The position numbers and the translations under genes are program-made. Shown piece by piece: positions 54,932 to 64,000 of a DNA stretch of 64,000 bases. Below the pieces are notes generated by a model, which saw nothing but the letters and a program-made list of their open reading frames with translations, searched no databases and had not been told where the DNA came from. How positions within the stretch are numbered: the stretch's first letter is position 1; every line of letters starts with the position of its first letter. This DNA is from Gordonia sp. KTR9 (GTDB taxonomy: Bacteria; Actinomycetota; Actinomycetes; Mycobacteriales; Mycobacteriaceae), in assembly GCF_000143885.2 (NCBI RefSeq), contig NC_018581.1, positions 4,340,001 through 4,404,000 of the forward strand. Reading direction: 5' to 3'.

Positions 54932-55561
54932 ATGCCCACCGGCTCGAGCGCGCCCCCGACTCCGATCGGTCGCGGCCGACCGCGCCTGGTACCGGCTCGG
55001 CGACGCGGGCAGACCGCCCGCGAGGAGATCCTCGACGCCGCCGCAGAATTGTTCACCCGCCACGGGTACACCGGGACGTCGACGCGGATGATCGCCGAGG
55101 CGGTGGGCATCCGACAGGCGTCGATGTACCACTACTTCGGCACCAAGGACGACATCCTCGCGACACTGCTGGAGACGACCGTGGTCGCCTCCCTCGAACG
55201 CGCGCGGGGGCTCCTCGACGGCGACGAACCCGCCCGGGCGCGACTCCTCGAACTCGCGCGATTCGACATCGATCAGCTGGCGCGGTCGCGCTGGAACCTC
55301 GGTGCGCTCTATCTCCTACCCGAGGTCGCCGATCAGCGATTCGTCGAATTCCGTTCGGCTCGACAGGAATTGGCCGATTCGTATGCCGCACTGGCGGCTG
55401 CAGCGCTCGGCGACGACACCGACAAGCGCACGCTGCTCCCCTTCCGGCTGGTGGAGTCCGTCATCATGATGCGCGCCGACGAGCAGCGCGGCGAACTCGG
55501 CGAGCACACCGCCGCCGGTCTCGCCGACACCGTGATCGACGCAATCTCGCGGATTCTGTAG
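54932..55561 (+). CDS. TetR-family regulator of the nitrogen cluster
   Basis: A 209-aa repressor. The helix-turn-helix is TSTRMIAEAVGIRQASMYHYFGTKDD near residues 47-72; a basic N-terminal tail (RGRPRLVPARRR) precedes it. GAGGAG lies 7 bases before the ATG; TAGGGT further upstream is a possible -10 box. It is divergent from the permease operon, with two matching operators between. The inducer is unknown; guanidine or a related amine would fit. Confidence 0.88.
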   Translation: MPTGSSAPPTPIGRGRPRLVPARRRGQTAREEILDAAAELFTRHGYTGTSTRMIAEAVGIRQASMYHYFGTKDDILATLLETTVVASLERARGLLDGDEPARARLLELARFDIDQLARSRWNLGALYLLPEVADQRFVEFRSARQELADSYAALAAAALGDDTDKRTLLPFRLVESVIMMRADEQRGELGEHTAAGLADTVIDAISRIL

Positions 55562-55616
55562 CAGCAGTGCGTATCTGGCGCGCATTGTCGCTACGGAATC
55601 CCGGGAGGCTCGACGA

Positions 55617-56672
55617 CTAGCAGGTCCCGATCACGCCTCCCCGCAGCGCCACCTCCATCTTGCGCACGATCGAGCAGTCCGCCGGACCACTCCCGGCAGA
55701 CCCCATGGGCTCCACCCGCTTGACGGCGGGAGTCGGGGACACCTGCCGGACGACGGGTGCGGCGACCTCCGGGACGACGACCGGCGCGGATGCGGCGTGC
55801 TTGGCCTGATGCGGGACGACGGACCGTTCGGTCGCCACCTCCCCGGCGTCTGGGCGCAGGTGCCGCGGTCCGCTGATCGGTACCTTCCAACCCTTGTCGT
55901 AGCCGTGCGCGGCGCCGATCGCGACACCGGCGGCGACCGCGGGCAGCGCGACGAGGGTGGCGACCACGGCCGTCCCCACCAACGGCCCGACGACGAGTCC
56001 GGTGGGCCACAACGGCAATGTGAGGATCAGACCCAGTGGGGCACCCACAACGCCACCGACCGCGAGGGCGAGGGGCGCTGCCACGCCTGCACCGATGACC
56101 CCGCCGACCGCCGCGTCGCCGACCATCTGCTCGGCCACCCGGTCCGCTCGAGCGGCCGAAACACCGTTGCTGCGCAACACATCCGAGATTCCCTGGACGA
56201 TTTCACCGGAACCCGCCGAGATCTGCGCCGCCAATTGCGGCGACATTGCGCCCGGACGGGTCATGTCCAGGTTGCCGACCCGGACCCGGTCTCCGGCATC
56301 GGCTGCGGCGACCGGCACCACCACCTGACCCAGCGGCCGCAGGTGCCTCGGAGCCGGCGATCCGACGGCCGCACCCGAATCCGGCCACTGACCGACCACG
56401 ACCGGGGCGGCGTCCGGCACCAACGCGGCGTCGACGTGCGCGATCCGGAAGGCGTTGCCGGACAGCGCTTGTTCCCCTGGAGTCGATGTCGTGGGTATCA
56501 GCGGGACGGGCAGGGCGACACCGGGCGAGGCCGCCTGGGCGAGGGCCGGAACCGTCACCGTGAGCGATGCGGCCAAGGCGCAGCCGAGCAGGGCGCCGGC
56601 CGGGCGGCGACCGCGCGGACGTGGGCACCGGTGTGCGCCGGATTTGCCGATCTTGTCCATGGACGACCTCAT
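55617..56672 (-). CDS. Secreted Ala/Val/Pro-rich protein downstream of the NRPS
   Basis: About 351 aa, with an export signal ([25 protein letters not shown]). The middle contains a long Gly/Ala/Val-rich hydrophobic stretch (about 180-245) of several possible membrane or glycine-zipper segments. C-terminal residues include two Cys. No family is recognised; related Gly/Val-rich proteins occur in mycolata. The start overlaps the NRPS stop (ATGA), so the two are coupled; a second ATG five codons later has GAGG upstream. A role in export or localisation of the peptide is only a guess. Confidence 0.65.
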   Translation of the reverse strand: MRSSMDKIGKSGAHRCPRPRGRRPAGALLGCALAASLTVTVPALAQAASPGVALPVPLIPTTSTPGEQALSGNAFRIAHVDAALVPDAAPVVVGQWPDSGAAVGSPAPRHLRPLGQVVVPVAAADAGDRVRVGNLDMTRPGAMSPQLAAQISAGSGEIVQGISDVLRSNGVSAARADRVAEQMVGDAAVGGVIGAGVAAPLALAVGGVVGAPLGLILTLPLWPTGLVVGPLVGTAVVATLVALPAVAAGVAIGAAHGYDKGWKVPISGPRHLRPDAGEVATERSVVPHQAKHAASAPVVVPEVAAPVVRQVSPTPAVKRVEPMGSAGSGPADCSIVRKMEVALRGGVIGTC

Positions 56673-59600
56673 TTCTTGATGGTGAACCGATCATCGTGAG
56701 AAAACGCTAACCCCGAACCGGCCTTCCGCGTGGCACTTTCGGGCGTCAGGTGCTCGTCGAGCACGGCGGCGATCTGCACGATCGCCTCGTTCTCGGTCAT
56801 CCCCAGGTGGTGGGAGTCCACGTCGACATTCGTGATGCTTCCCCGGATGTGGCGACCCCACCCGTTGGCACCCACCGCATCCGGTCGTCGATCGCGCACG
56901 GCGGTGAAGTAGAGCACGTCGGCATCGACGACCGGCGGGTGCCACTCACCGGTCGCACGGATCAACAGGTTGTAGGCGTCGGTCAGCCGCTCGATCGTCG
57001 CGGCATCGATGCCGAATCCGTCTCCGAGACGCTCGGCGATCTGCTCGGCGGCGCGTTCGGCGGTCGCGTCCGAACTCACGAAGTCGATGCCGAGCACCGG
57101 TCCGAGGTTGCTGATCAGTTCGCCCGCTGTTAAGGCGGTGATCGCCGACGTGTCGACGCCGTCGGCCTCCGTGTCGAGCATCGCCAGCAGCGCGACCTCG
57201 TGACCGGCCGCGCGCATCTCGGCGGCCACCGCGTGGGCGATCACACCTCCCAACGACCAGCCCAGCAGGTGATACGGCCCGTCGGCCTGTACCGCCCGGA
57301 TCTCGTCGAAGTACCTGCGCGCGATGTCGGACATCGTCGTGGGACCGGGCACCTCACCACCGATCTGCGGCGCCTGCAGGCCGTAGACCGGCCGGCCGGC
57401 CGGGATGTGTCGGCTCAGCGTCTGGTAGCACCAGGCCAGTCCCGACGCGGGATGGATGCAGAACAGCGGCGGCTGGTCGCCGTCCGGGCGGATCGGGAGC
57501 AGCACGTCGAGTCCCACACTGCGCGACCCGGGGCCACCGGGCCCGGCCGCGGAGTCGTGTTCGGGGTCGAACCCGGTGCCTGTCCCGGCCTCGATCCGCC
57601 GGGCGAGGTCGGCCGGACTCGAATCGGAGAGCATCCACCGGATCGGGATCTCCACGTGCAGCTCGGTCTCGAGATCGTTGACCACCTGCACCGATCTCAG
57701 CGAGTTGCCGCCGAGGGCGTAGAAGTCGTCATCGGCCCCGACTCTGGGCACGCCGAGCACGTGCTCGAATGTCCGCGCGATCTCGGTCTCCAGCCACGAC
57801 GACGGTGCGCGGAACCCGGAGGCGTCGCGCGGCGGCTGCGGCAGCCGAGCCCGGTCGAGCTTGCCCGAGGCGGTGAGCGGCAGCGAGTCGAGCACCATCA
57901 CCGCCGTGGGGATCATGTATCGCGGAAGCGCTGCCGAGGCGAATGCGGTGACCTCGGCGGTGTTCAGCGAACCCCTCGCATCGCCGCGGTTCGGCCCGGA
58001 CGGCACCAGATAGACGGTGAGATAGTCGACCGCGTCGGTGGAGGTGACCGCGCCCGCCGCACGGGCAACATCCGGATGCGCGGCGAACACCGCCTCGATC
58101 TCGCCGAGTTCGATGCGCAATCCGCGGAGCTTGACCTGGAAGTCGCTGCGTCCCAGGTACTCCAGCTCACCGCTCCGGCGACGACGCACCAGGTCACCGG
58201 TGCGGTACATCCGGGCGCCGGCGGCGAACGGATCGGCCACGAACCGATCGGCGGTCAGGCCGGGACGTCCGTGATAGCCGCGCGCCACCTGCGTACCGGA
58301 CAGATACAGGTCTCCGGTCACACCCACCGGCACCGGCCGCATCCGCGAATCCAGCACGTAGGCGCGGGCATTCCACACCGGCGCCCCCATCGGCACCGCA
58401 CCGTCGTCGGCCGTCCCCACCGCGGAGGCGGTCGCGTGCACCGTGAACTCCGTCGGCCCGTAGAGGTTGTGCAGCTCCACCCCCGGCAGCGCGCGGCGGG
58501 CGGCGTCCACCACGTCGGGCCCGAATGCCTCACCGGCCACGAGCAGTGCCCGCAGCGACGTCACCGAGCCGACGGGCAGGGCATCGGCGAACACCGCCAG
58601 CATCGACGGCACGAACGACGTGACGGTGACCCGATGGGCGGACATGACCTCGGCCAGGTATCGCGGATCGGTGTGGCCATCCGGTCGCGCGATGACCAGC
58701 CGGGCACCCACCGCCAGTGTCGCGAACAGTTCCCACACCGACACGTCGAACGTCGCAGGGGTCTTCTGCAACACCACGTCCGCCCGGTCGAGCCCGTACT
58801 CGGCACAGATCCAGCGCACCTGGTTGACCACCGAACGGTGCGACACGGCAACACCTTTGGGCCTTCCCGTGGAACCGGAGGTGAACAGCACGTAGGCGAG
58901 GGCATCCGGGTTCAGCGGTGTGATCCGGGCGTCGTCGGTCACCGGCGAGTCATCGAACTCCGACAGGTCGACGGCGTCGAGTGAGGACAGCACCAGCACG
59001 GGCTCGGCGCACTCGATCATGTAGTCGATCCGCTCGGTGGGATGATCCGGGTCGATCGGCACATAGCCACCGCCCGCGGCGTGCACCGCGTACATCGCGG
59101 TGAGCTGGTCGAGCGAGCGCCGCATGCGAAGAGCGACCAGCGCGTCCGGACCCACTCCCCGCGCGATCATCCAGCGGGCCAGCCGATTCACTCGCCCGGA
59201 GAACTCCGCATAGCTCTGCGAGACCGTCCCGGAGACCACCGCGATGTCATCGGCGTGTGCGAGAGCGGCTGCGGCGAACATCGAGGCCAGGGTTTCGGCG
59301 GAGTTCACGTCGTGCGACGTCGCGTTCGGACCCTCCAGCGCCGCATACCGTTCGGCGTCGTCGAGCAACTCGACGTCGTGGACGGGACGATCGACGTCGG
59401 TCGCCACGGCCTCGAGCATCCCCACCAGCCGCTCGACGAACCGCTCCACGGTCGAGGCGTCGAAGATGTCGGCCGCGAAGGTGACCCCGCCGGTGATGCC
59501 GGCCGGCGCGCCGTTCGCGTCGTAGGTGTCGGCCACCGTCACCTGCAGGTCGAACAGGGCCAGTCCGGTGTCCGGTTCGACAGCACGCACCGACAGTTCG

Positions 59601-62600
59601 GGTAGTTCGATGTCGGTGGTGGAGATGTTCTGGAACGCCAGCATCACCTGGAAGAGGGGGTTGTGGGCGTCGGAGCGAACGGGGTTGAGTTCGGAGACTA
59701 GCCGCTCGAACGGGACGTCGGCGTGACCGAACGCCGCGAGGTCGGTGACGCGCACGTCGTCGATCAACTCGCCGAACGACATCCCGCTGCGCACCCTCGT
59801 GCGGAGGACGAGGGTGTTGACGAACATGCCGATCAGTTCGTCGAGCTCGCGTTCCCCGCGTCCGGCGTACGGGGTGCCGATGGCGACGTCGTCGGTCGCG
59901 GCGAGCCGGGCGAGCACAGCCGCCAGCGCGGCGTGGAAGACCATGAACAGGGTCGTGTTGTGCGCGCGGGCAACCCGCTGGAGCCCGGCGTGCAGATCGG
60001 CGTCGACGGTGAGGCCGACCGAGTCCCCGGCGTAGGACTGCGTGGCCGGGCGCGGCCGGTCGGTGGGCAGTTCGAGGAGCGGTGGTGTGTCGGCCAACTG
60101 CTCCGCCCAATAGTCGATCTGCGCGCGCAGCAACGAGTCCGGGTCCGACTCGGAACCCAGGACGGCGCGTTGCCAGATCGCGTAGTCCGCATACTGCACC
60201 GGCAGCGGCTCCCATCCGGGCGCCTCCCCCTGCGTACGCGCGACGTAGGCCGTCATGATGTCCCGCGCGAGCGGCGTCAACGACGACCCGTCTCCGCCGA
60301 TGTGGTGCAGGACGACGGCGAGCACCCATTCGTCACCGCCGAGCTCGAAGAGCACGATGCGCGTCGGCGCCTGGGCGGTCAGATCGAACGGTGTCCCGAT
60401 CAGATCCGAGATCGCCTGGTCCACCTCGTGTTCGGCGAGCCGGGTGACCTCCATCGGGACGACGTCGGCCTCGGCCGGGAGGATCACCTGGGCCGGCTCC
60501 CCCTCGGCGAAGGGATACACGGTACGCAGGATCTCGTGGCGGTCGACGACGTCGCCGATCGCCCGGTGGAGCGCGTCGACATCGAGGCTGCCGGACAGCC
60601 GCACCACGATCGGGATGCTGTACGCGGGCGACTCGGGTTCGATCCGGTTCAGGAACCACATGCGCTGCTGGGCGTAGGACAGCGGGACCCGTTCCGGACG
60701 AGTGTGCGCCACCAGGCCGACGCGTCCGGTGTCCGCGTGGGATTCCGCGCGCGCCGCCAGCCGCGTCACCGTGGACGCCTCGAAGAGCATCGCGACCGGG
60801 ATCGTGGTGTCGAGCGCCGCACCGATTCTCGCCACCACCCGGGTGGCGGCGAGGCTGTTCCCACCGAGGTCGAAGAAGTCGTCGTCGGCACCCACCGCGG
60901 CGCCGACGGACAGGACGTCGGCGAACACTCCCGCGACGATCTCCTCGACCGGCGTGGCCGGCGCACGGAAGCTCCTGGTGGTGACGACGGGTGCGGGTAG
61001 GGCACGCCGGTCGAGTTTCCCGCTCGGCGTCAGCGGGATCTCGTCGAGGACCACGACCGCGGCCGGAACCATGTACGACGGCAGGACCTCGCCGAGCCCG
61101 GCACGCAACTTCTCGCCGACGAGGGCGACGCCCGGCGCGGGCACCACGTAGGACACCAGCCGCATGCCGATACCGGGGTCGTGCCGCGGAACGGTGACGG
61201 CGAAGGCCACCGCGGCCCGGTCGGCCAGCGCCGCGTCGATCTCCCCGAGTTCGACCCGGAAGCCATGCACCTTCACCTGGAAGTCGTTGCGTCCCAGAAA
61301 TTCCAGTCGTCCCGCAGAGTTCCGGCGGACGATGTCACCCGTCCGGTACGCGCGTTCTCCCGCACGGCCGGCGGGGTGGGCGACGAACCGGGCCGCCGAC
61401 ACCCCCGGGCGGTTCAGATAACCGCGCGCCAGCGCGGGTCCGGAGAGGTAGAGTTCGCCGGCGACCCCGTCCGGCACCGGGTGCAGGCGCGGGTCGAGCA
61501 CGAGTGTCTGCATTCCGGCGACCGCCGACCCGATCGTCGAACGTTCCCCCACCCGCATCGGAACCGTCGCGGTGGCCACGATGGTCGTCTCGGTGGGGCC
61601 GTACAGCACGCGGAACTGCCTGGCGCCGGCCGGATCGGTACCCACCCACCGGCTCACCAGATCGGTCGGCACCTCGTCACCTCCCGACAGGACGACCCGC
61701 AGGTCGTCGAGCCCGTCCGGGTCCACCGAGGCCAGCGCGGCCGGGGTGACGAATGCGTGGGAGACGCGGTGGTGGCGGAGGAAGTCGGCCAGTTCCCGAC
61801 CGCCCCGCATCCCGGTGGGTGCCACCACCAGCGTGCCTGCGGCGCTCACTGCCAGCAAGATCTCCAGCAGCGATGCGTCGAAGGACGGGGAGGCGAAATG
61901 CAGGACCCGCGGGGCTGTTCCGCCGGATCGGTCGGCGTGCAGCGTGGCGAGGTAGTCCGCGACGCCCGCATGCGAGACGGCGACACCCTTCGGCACGCCG
62001 GTCGAACCGGATGTGAAGACGACCCACGCGGTGTTCGCGGGTCGGACCGGGCACACCCGATCGGACTGTTCGATCGGCGAGGACGACTGTTCGTCGACCG
62101 CTGTGGTGGTCGCGGGATCGTCGAGGACCACCCAGTCGACCGCGCCGGACAACGCCGGCCGCGATTGGCCTGTCGTGATCCCCAGTGACGCAGCGGAATC
62201 GGACACCATCTGCTCGATGCGTGCAGCCGGGTAGTGCGGATCGACCGGAACATAGGGGGCACCCGACTTCACGACAGCCCACCAGGCCACCAGTGAGTCG
62301 ACCGACCGCTCGACGGCCACCACCACCGGCCGCTCCGGTGCAGCTCCGCTCCGGATCAGCTGCCGAGCAAGACGATTCGATCGGCGATCGAGGTCACCGT
62401 AGGACAGCTCGACGTCGCCGGCGATCACCGCCGCACCGTCGGGATCGATCTCGACGGCGTTCGCGAAGACCTCCGGCAGCAGCCTGGGCTCGGTCACCGC
62501 ACCCGATCCGACGACCGACAGCAGTTCGGCGCGCTCGGTGCCACCGAGCCAGTCGATGTCGCCGACGGGGGTCGACGCGTCGGTGACGATCGCATCGAGA

Positions 62601-64000
62601 ACGAGCTGCAGGCGGCGGACGAAGACCGCCACGGTCGCCGGGTCGAAGAGATCGCGGGCGAACATCATCGTTCCGGAGATCCCCTGCGCCGCTCCGGTGT
62701 CCGTGTACGACTCGGCGAGCACCAGCTGGAGGTCGAACTGGCAGATGCCGGTGTCCGCCTGCGCACGGGACACGCGCAGGTCCGGTAGTTCGAGGTCGAC
62801 GCCGGACAGGTTCTGGAACGCGAGGGCGACCTGGAACAGCGGATGGTGGGCGGTGGACCGTTGGGGATTGAGTTCGGAGACGATCCGCTCGAACGGTACG
62901 TCGGAGTGCTCGAAGGCGTCCAGGTCGACATCGCGGACGCGGTCGAGCAATCCGGCGAACGACTCCGCGGCATCGAGATCGGTACGGAGCGCGAGGGTGT
63001 TCACGAACATGCCGACAATCGGTTCCAGGCCCGGTTCGCCGCGCCCGGCAACGGGTGTGCCGATCACGACGTCGTCCCCGCCGCTCAGCCGGCCGAGGAC
63101 CGTCGCGAGCGCGGCATGCAGGACCATGAACAGCGACGCGCCGTGAGCGCGCGCCAGAGCGAGGAGCTGACCGTGCAGGCGGGCGTCGATCGCGACCGGC
63201 ACCTGCCCACCGGCGAGTGTCGCCACCGGCGGACGCGGCCGGTCGGTGGGCAGATCGAGCACGTCGGGGGCGTCGGCCATGGCCGACCGCCAGAAGTCGA
63301 GCTGGCTGCGCATCAGCGAGTCCGGATCGTCGTTGCGGCCGAGAACCTCTCGCTGCCACAGGGCGTAGTCGGCGTATTGGATCGCCAGTGGCTCCCAGGA
63401 CGGTTCGCCTCCGGCGAGTCGGGCGGTGTAGGCGGTCATCACATCTCGCGCCAGCGGCGCCATGGACTGCCCGTCCCCGGCGATGTGATGGACCACGAGC
63501 ACCAGCAGGAAACGTCCGTCGGCCCGCGACCCCGGGACCGCTCCGGCTCCGTCCGGATCGACCGCGACCACTGCCACCCGCATCGGCACCGACGCGGTCA
63601 CGTCGAAGCCGCGACGGACGAATCCGACGACGACGTCCTCGACCTCGGCGACAGACGCCCGGACCGACTCCAGGACCACCGGGGCCTCGTCGAGGATGAG
63701 TTGGCATGGCTCGCCGTCGGTCTCGGGATAGATCGTCCGCAGTACCTCGTGCCGCCCCACCACGTCCCCCAGTGCCTGCTCGAGTGCCGAGAGGTCCACG
63801 TGTCCCGTCAGCTCGAGGACCACCGGGATGTTGTAGGCCGGCGACTCGGGCTCCATCCGGTTGAGGAACCACATCCGCTGCTGCGCCAGCGACAACGGGA
63901 TGCGCTCCGGGCGAACGGCAGCCGTCAAGGGGGTACGCCGGGCGCCGACCGACGATGCGGCGAGCTCCGCCAGGGCCGCGACGCCGGGCGCCTCGAAGAC
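56669..64000 (-). CDS. Nonribosomal peptide synthetase, two modules and thioesterase (5' end outside window)
   Basis: 2443 codons are visible and the frame is open to the edge, so the gene continues beyond 64000. Order: end of a carrier domain ([13 protein letters not shown]), C1 (HHIAGDG near 63485), A1 (FTSGSTG near 62010, YGPTETT near 61600), T1 (GGNSL near 60855), C2 (HHIGGDG near 60300), A2 (FTSGSTG near 58880, YGPTEFT near 58455), T2 (GGNSL near 57705), TE (GWSLGG near 57262). No epimerase domain is seen. Hand-read specificity codes are DALFLGLIV and DVWSLALVH; the first is somewhat Leu-like, the second unassigned. The TE suggests this protein releases the product. Confidence 0.93.
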   Translation of the reverse strand, partial: VFEAPGVAALAELAASSVGARRTPLTAAVRPERIPLSLAQQRMWFLNRMEPESPAYNIPVVLELTGHVDLSALEQALGDVVGRHEVLRTIYPETDGEPCQLILDEAPVVLESVRASVAEVEDVVVGFVRRGFDVTASVPMRVAVVAVDPDGAGAVPGSRADGRFLLVLVVHHIAGDGQSMAPLARDVMTAYTARLAGGEPSWEPLAIQYADYALWQREVLGRNDDPDSLMRSQLDFWRSAMADAPDVLDLPTDRPRPPVATLAGGQVPVAIDARLHGQLLALARAHGASLFMVLHAALATVLGRLSGGDDVVIGTPVAGRGEPGLEPIVGMFVNTLALRTDLDAAESFAGLLDRVRDVDLDAFEHSDVPFERIVSELNPQRSTAHHPLFQVALAFQNLSGVDLELPDLRVSRAQADTGICQFDLQLVLAESYTDTGAAQGISGTMMFARDLFDPATVAVFVRRLQLVLDAIVTDASTPVGDIDWLGGTERAELLSVVGSGAVTEPRLLPEVFANAVEIDPDGAAVIAGDVELSYGDLDRRSNRLARQLIRSGAAPERPVVVAVERSVDSLVAWWAVVKSGAPYVPVDPHYPAARIEQMVSDSAASLGITTGQSRPALSGAVDWVVLDDPATTTAVDEQSSSPIEQSDRVCPVRPANTAWVVFTSGSTGVPKGVAVSHAGVADYLATLHADRSGGTAPRVLHFASPSFDASLLEILLAVSAAGTLVVAPTGMRGGRELADFLRHHRVSHAFVTPAALASVDPDGLDDLRVVLSGGDEVPTDLVSRWVGTDPAGARQFRVLYGPTETTIVATATVPMRVGERSTIGSAVAGMQTLVLDPRLHPVPDGVAGELYLSGPALARGYLNRPGVSAARFVAHPAGRAGERAYRTGDIVRRNSAGRLEFLGRNDFQVKVHGFRVELGEIDAALADRAAVAFAVTVPRHDPGIGMRLVSYVVPAPGVALVGEKLRAGLGEVLPSYMVPAAVVVLDEIPLTPSGKLDRRALPAPVVTTRSFRAPATPVEEIVAGVFADVLSVGAAVGADDDFFDLGGNSLAATRVVARIGAALDTTIPVAMLFEASTVTRLAARAESHADTGRVGLVAHTRPERVPLSYAQQRMWFLNRIEPESPAYSIPIVVRLSGSLDVDALHRAIGDVVDRHEILRTVYPFAEGEPAQVILPAEADVVPMEVTRLAEHEVDQAISDLIGTPFDLTAQAPTRIVLFELGGDEWVLAVVLHHIGGDGSSLTPLARDIMTAYVARTQGEAPGWEPLPVQYADYAIWQRAVLGSESDPDSLLRAQIDYWAEQLADTPPLLELPTDRPRPATQSYAGDSVGLTVDADLHAGLQRVARAHNTTLFMVFHAALAAVLARLAATDDVAIGTPYAGRGERELDELIGMFVNTLVLRTRVRSGMSFGELIDDVRVTDLAAFGHADVPFERLVSELNPVRSDAHNPLFQVMLAFQNISTTDIELPELSVRAVEPDTGLALFDLQVTVADTYDANGAPAGITGGVTFAADIFDASTVERFVERLVGMLEAVATDVDRPVHDVELLDDAERYAALEGPNATSHDVNSAETLASMFAAAALAHADDIAVVSGTVSQSYAEFSGRVNRLARWMIARGVGPDALVALRMRRSLDQLTAMYAVHAAGGGYVPIDPDHPTERIDYMIECAEPVLVLSSLDAVDLSEFDDSPVTDDARITPLNPDALAYVLFTSGSTGRPKGVAVSHRSVVNQVRWICAEYGLDRADVVLQKTPATFDVSVWELFATLAVGARLVIARPDGHTDPRYLAEVMSAHRVTVTSFVPSMLAVFADALPVGSVTSLRALLVAGEAFGPDVVDAARRALPGVELHNLYGPTEFTVHATASAVGTADDGAVPMGAPVWNARAYVLDSRMRPVPVGVTGDLYLSGTQVARGYHGRPGLTADRFVADPFAAGARMYRTGDLVRRRRSGELEYLGRSDFQVKLRGLRIELGEIEAVFAAHPDVARAAGAVTSTDAVDYLTVYLVPSGPNRGDARGSLNTAEVTAFASAALPRYMIPTAVMVLDSLPLTASGKLDRARLPQPPRDASGFRAPSSWLETEIARTFEHVLGVPRVGADDDFYALGGNSLRSVQVVNDLETELHVEIPIRWMLSDSSPADLARRIEAGTGTGFDPEHDSAAGPGGPGSRSVGLDVLLPIRPDGDQPPLFCIHPASGLAWCYQTLSRHIPAGRPVYGLQAPQIGGEVPGPTTMSDIARRYFDEIRAVQADGPYHLLGWSLGGVIAHAVAAEMRAAGHEVALLAMLDTEADGVDTSAITALTAGELISNLGPVLGIDFVSSDATAERAAEQIAERLGDGFGIDAATIERLTDAYNLLIRATGEWHPPVVDADVLYFTAVRDRRPDAVGANGWGRHIRGSITNVDVDSHHLGMTENEAIVQIAAVLDEHLTPESATRKAGSGLAFSHDDRFTIKK

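Noticed and set aside
57200..58984. 594-aa plus-strand open frame
   Set aside because: Shadow of the NRPS; His/Arg-rich low-complexity translation.
63928..63928. TTG as the start of the NRPS gene
   Set aside because: The frame is open from there to the edge and the upstream residues ([13 protein letters not shown]) are the end of a carrier domain.

Overview
The window is high-GC actinobacterial DNA with tightly packed, often ATGA/GTGA-overlapping operons. Gene content points to a mycolic-acid actinomycete (Gordonia, Rhodococcus, Williamsia or relative). Evidence: a CYP51 cluster ordered like the Mycobacterium tuberculosis Rv0763c-Rv0771 region, a WS/DGAT-FadD-acyltransferase cluster like Rv1425-Rv1428c, a mycofactocin-coupled SDR, an FprB-type ferredoxin reductase, DUF3558 lipoproteins and KstR-type operators. 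The genus is inferred, not proven.

Layout. 1-2512: start of a mycofactocin-coupled SDR (minus), then a phosphotransferase-fold kinase and an extended SDR (plus). 2519-4433: a repeat cluster interrupted by a complete IS1380-family element (2691-4347) with a perfect 5-bp target duplication. 4432-11404 (minus): TetR, CYP123-like P450, SDR, CYP51, ferredoxin, NTF2-like protein, unknown 422-aa protein, SDR. 11469-16329 (plus, divergent): ALDH, SDR, HIBADH-like enzyme, CMD protein, alpha/beta hydrolase; this arm ends at a 62-bp perfect palindrome. 16443-21542 (minus): hydrolase, WS/DGAT, acyl-CoA synthetase, acyltransferase. It is divergent, across two KstR-like operators, from a thioesterase, alcohol dehydrogenase and amidohydrolase (21740-24390).

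24430-27040: glutamine-type ABC importer with a fused binding protein and permease. 27041-27600: AT-richer gap holding a possible 33-aa microprotein and a perfect hairpin. 27616-34534: DUF2277, quinone reductase, O-methyltransferase-like protein, an FMO-hydrolase-SDR operon with a TetR regulator and a clear operator, and an F420-type LLM enzyme. 34571-37974: TPP riboswitch, TenA and a ThiXYZ-like importer (thiamine precursor salvage). 37994-41073: alpha-toroid protein, methyltransferase and GT4 glycosyltransferase. 41070-43674: FprB and an acyl-ACP thioesterase flanking another KstR-like site.

43690-47391: DUF3558 lipoprotein, a fused S4-DUF3558 protein, a small membrane protein and a repeat-tailed secreted protein. 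47572-55561: a guanidine/urea nitrogen cluster (AtzF, a frameshifted carboxyltransferase, two DUF1989 proteins, an APC permease) and a divergent TetR gene with two matching operators. 55617-64000 (minus): secreted protein and the 3' part of an NRPS (C-A-T-C-A-T-TE) running off the window.

Themes are sterol/lipid metabolism, cofactor salvage, nitrogen scavenging and a nonribosomal peptide. The most unusual items are the S4-DUF3558 fusion, the carboxylase with no biotin carboxylase or biotin carrier part, the IS inside a genomic repeat, the microprotein with its own hairpin, and the KstR-like sites outside a classical sterol ring-degradation cluster.
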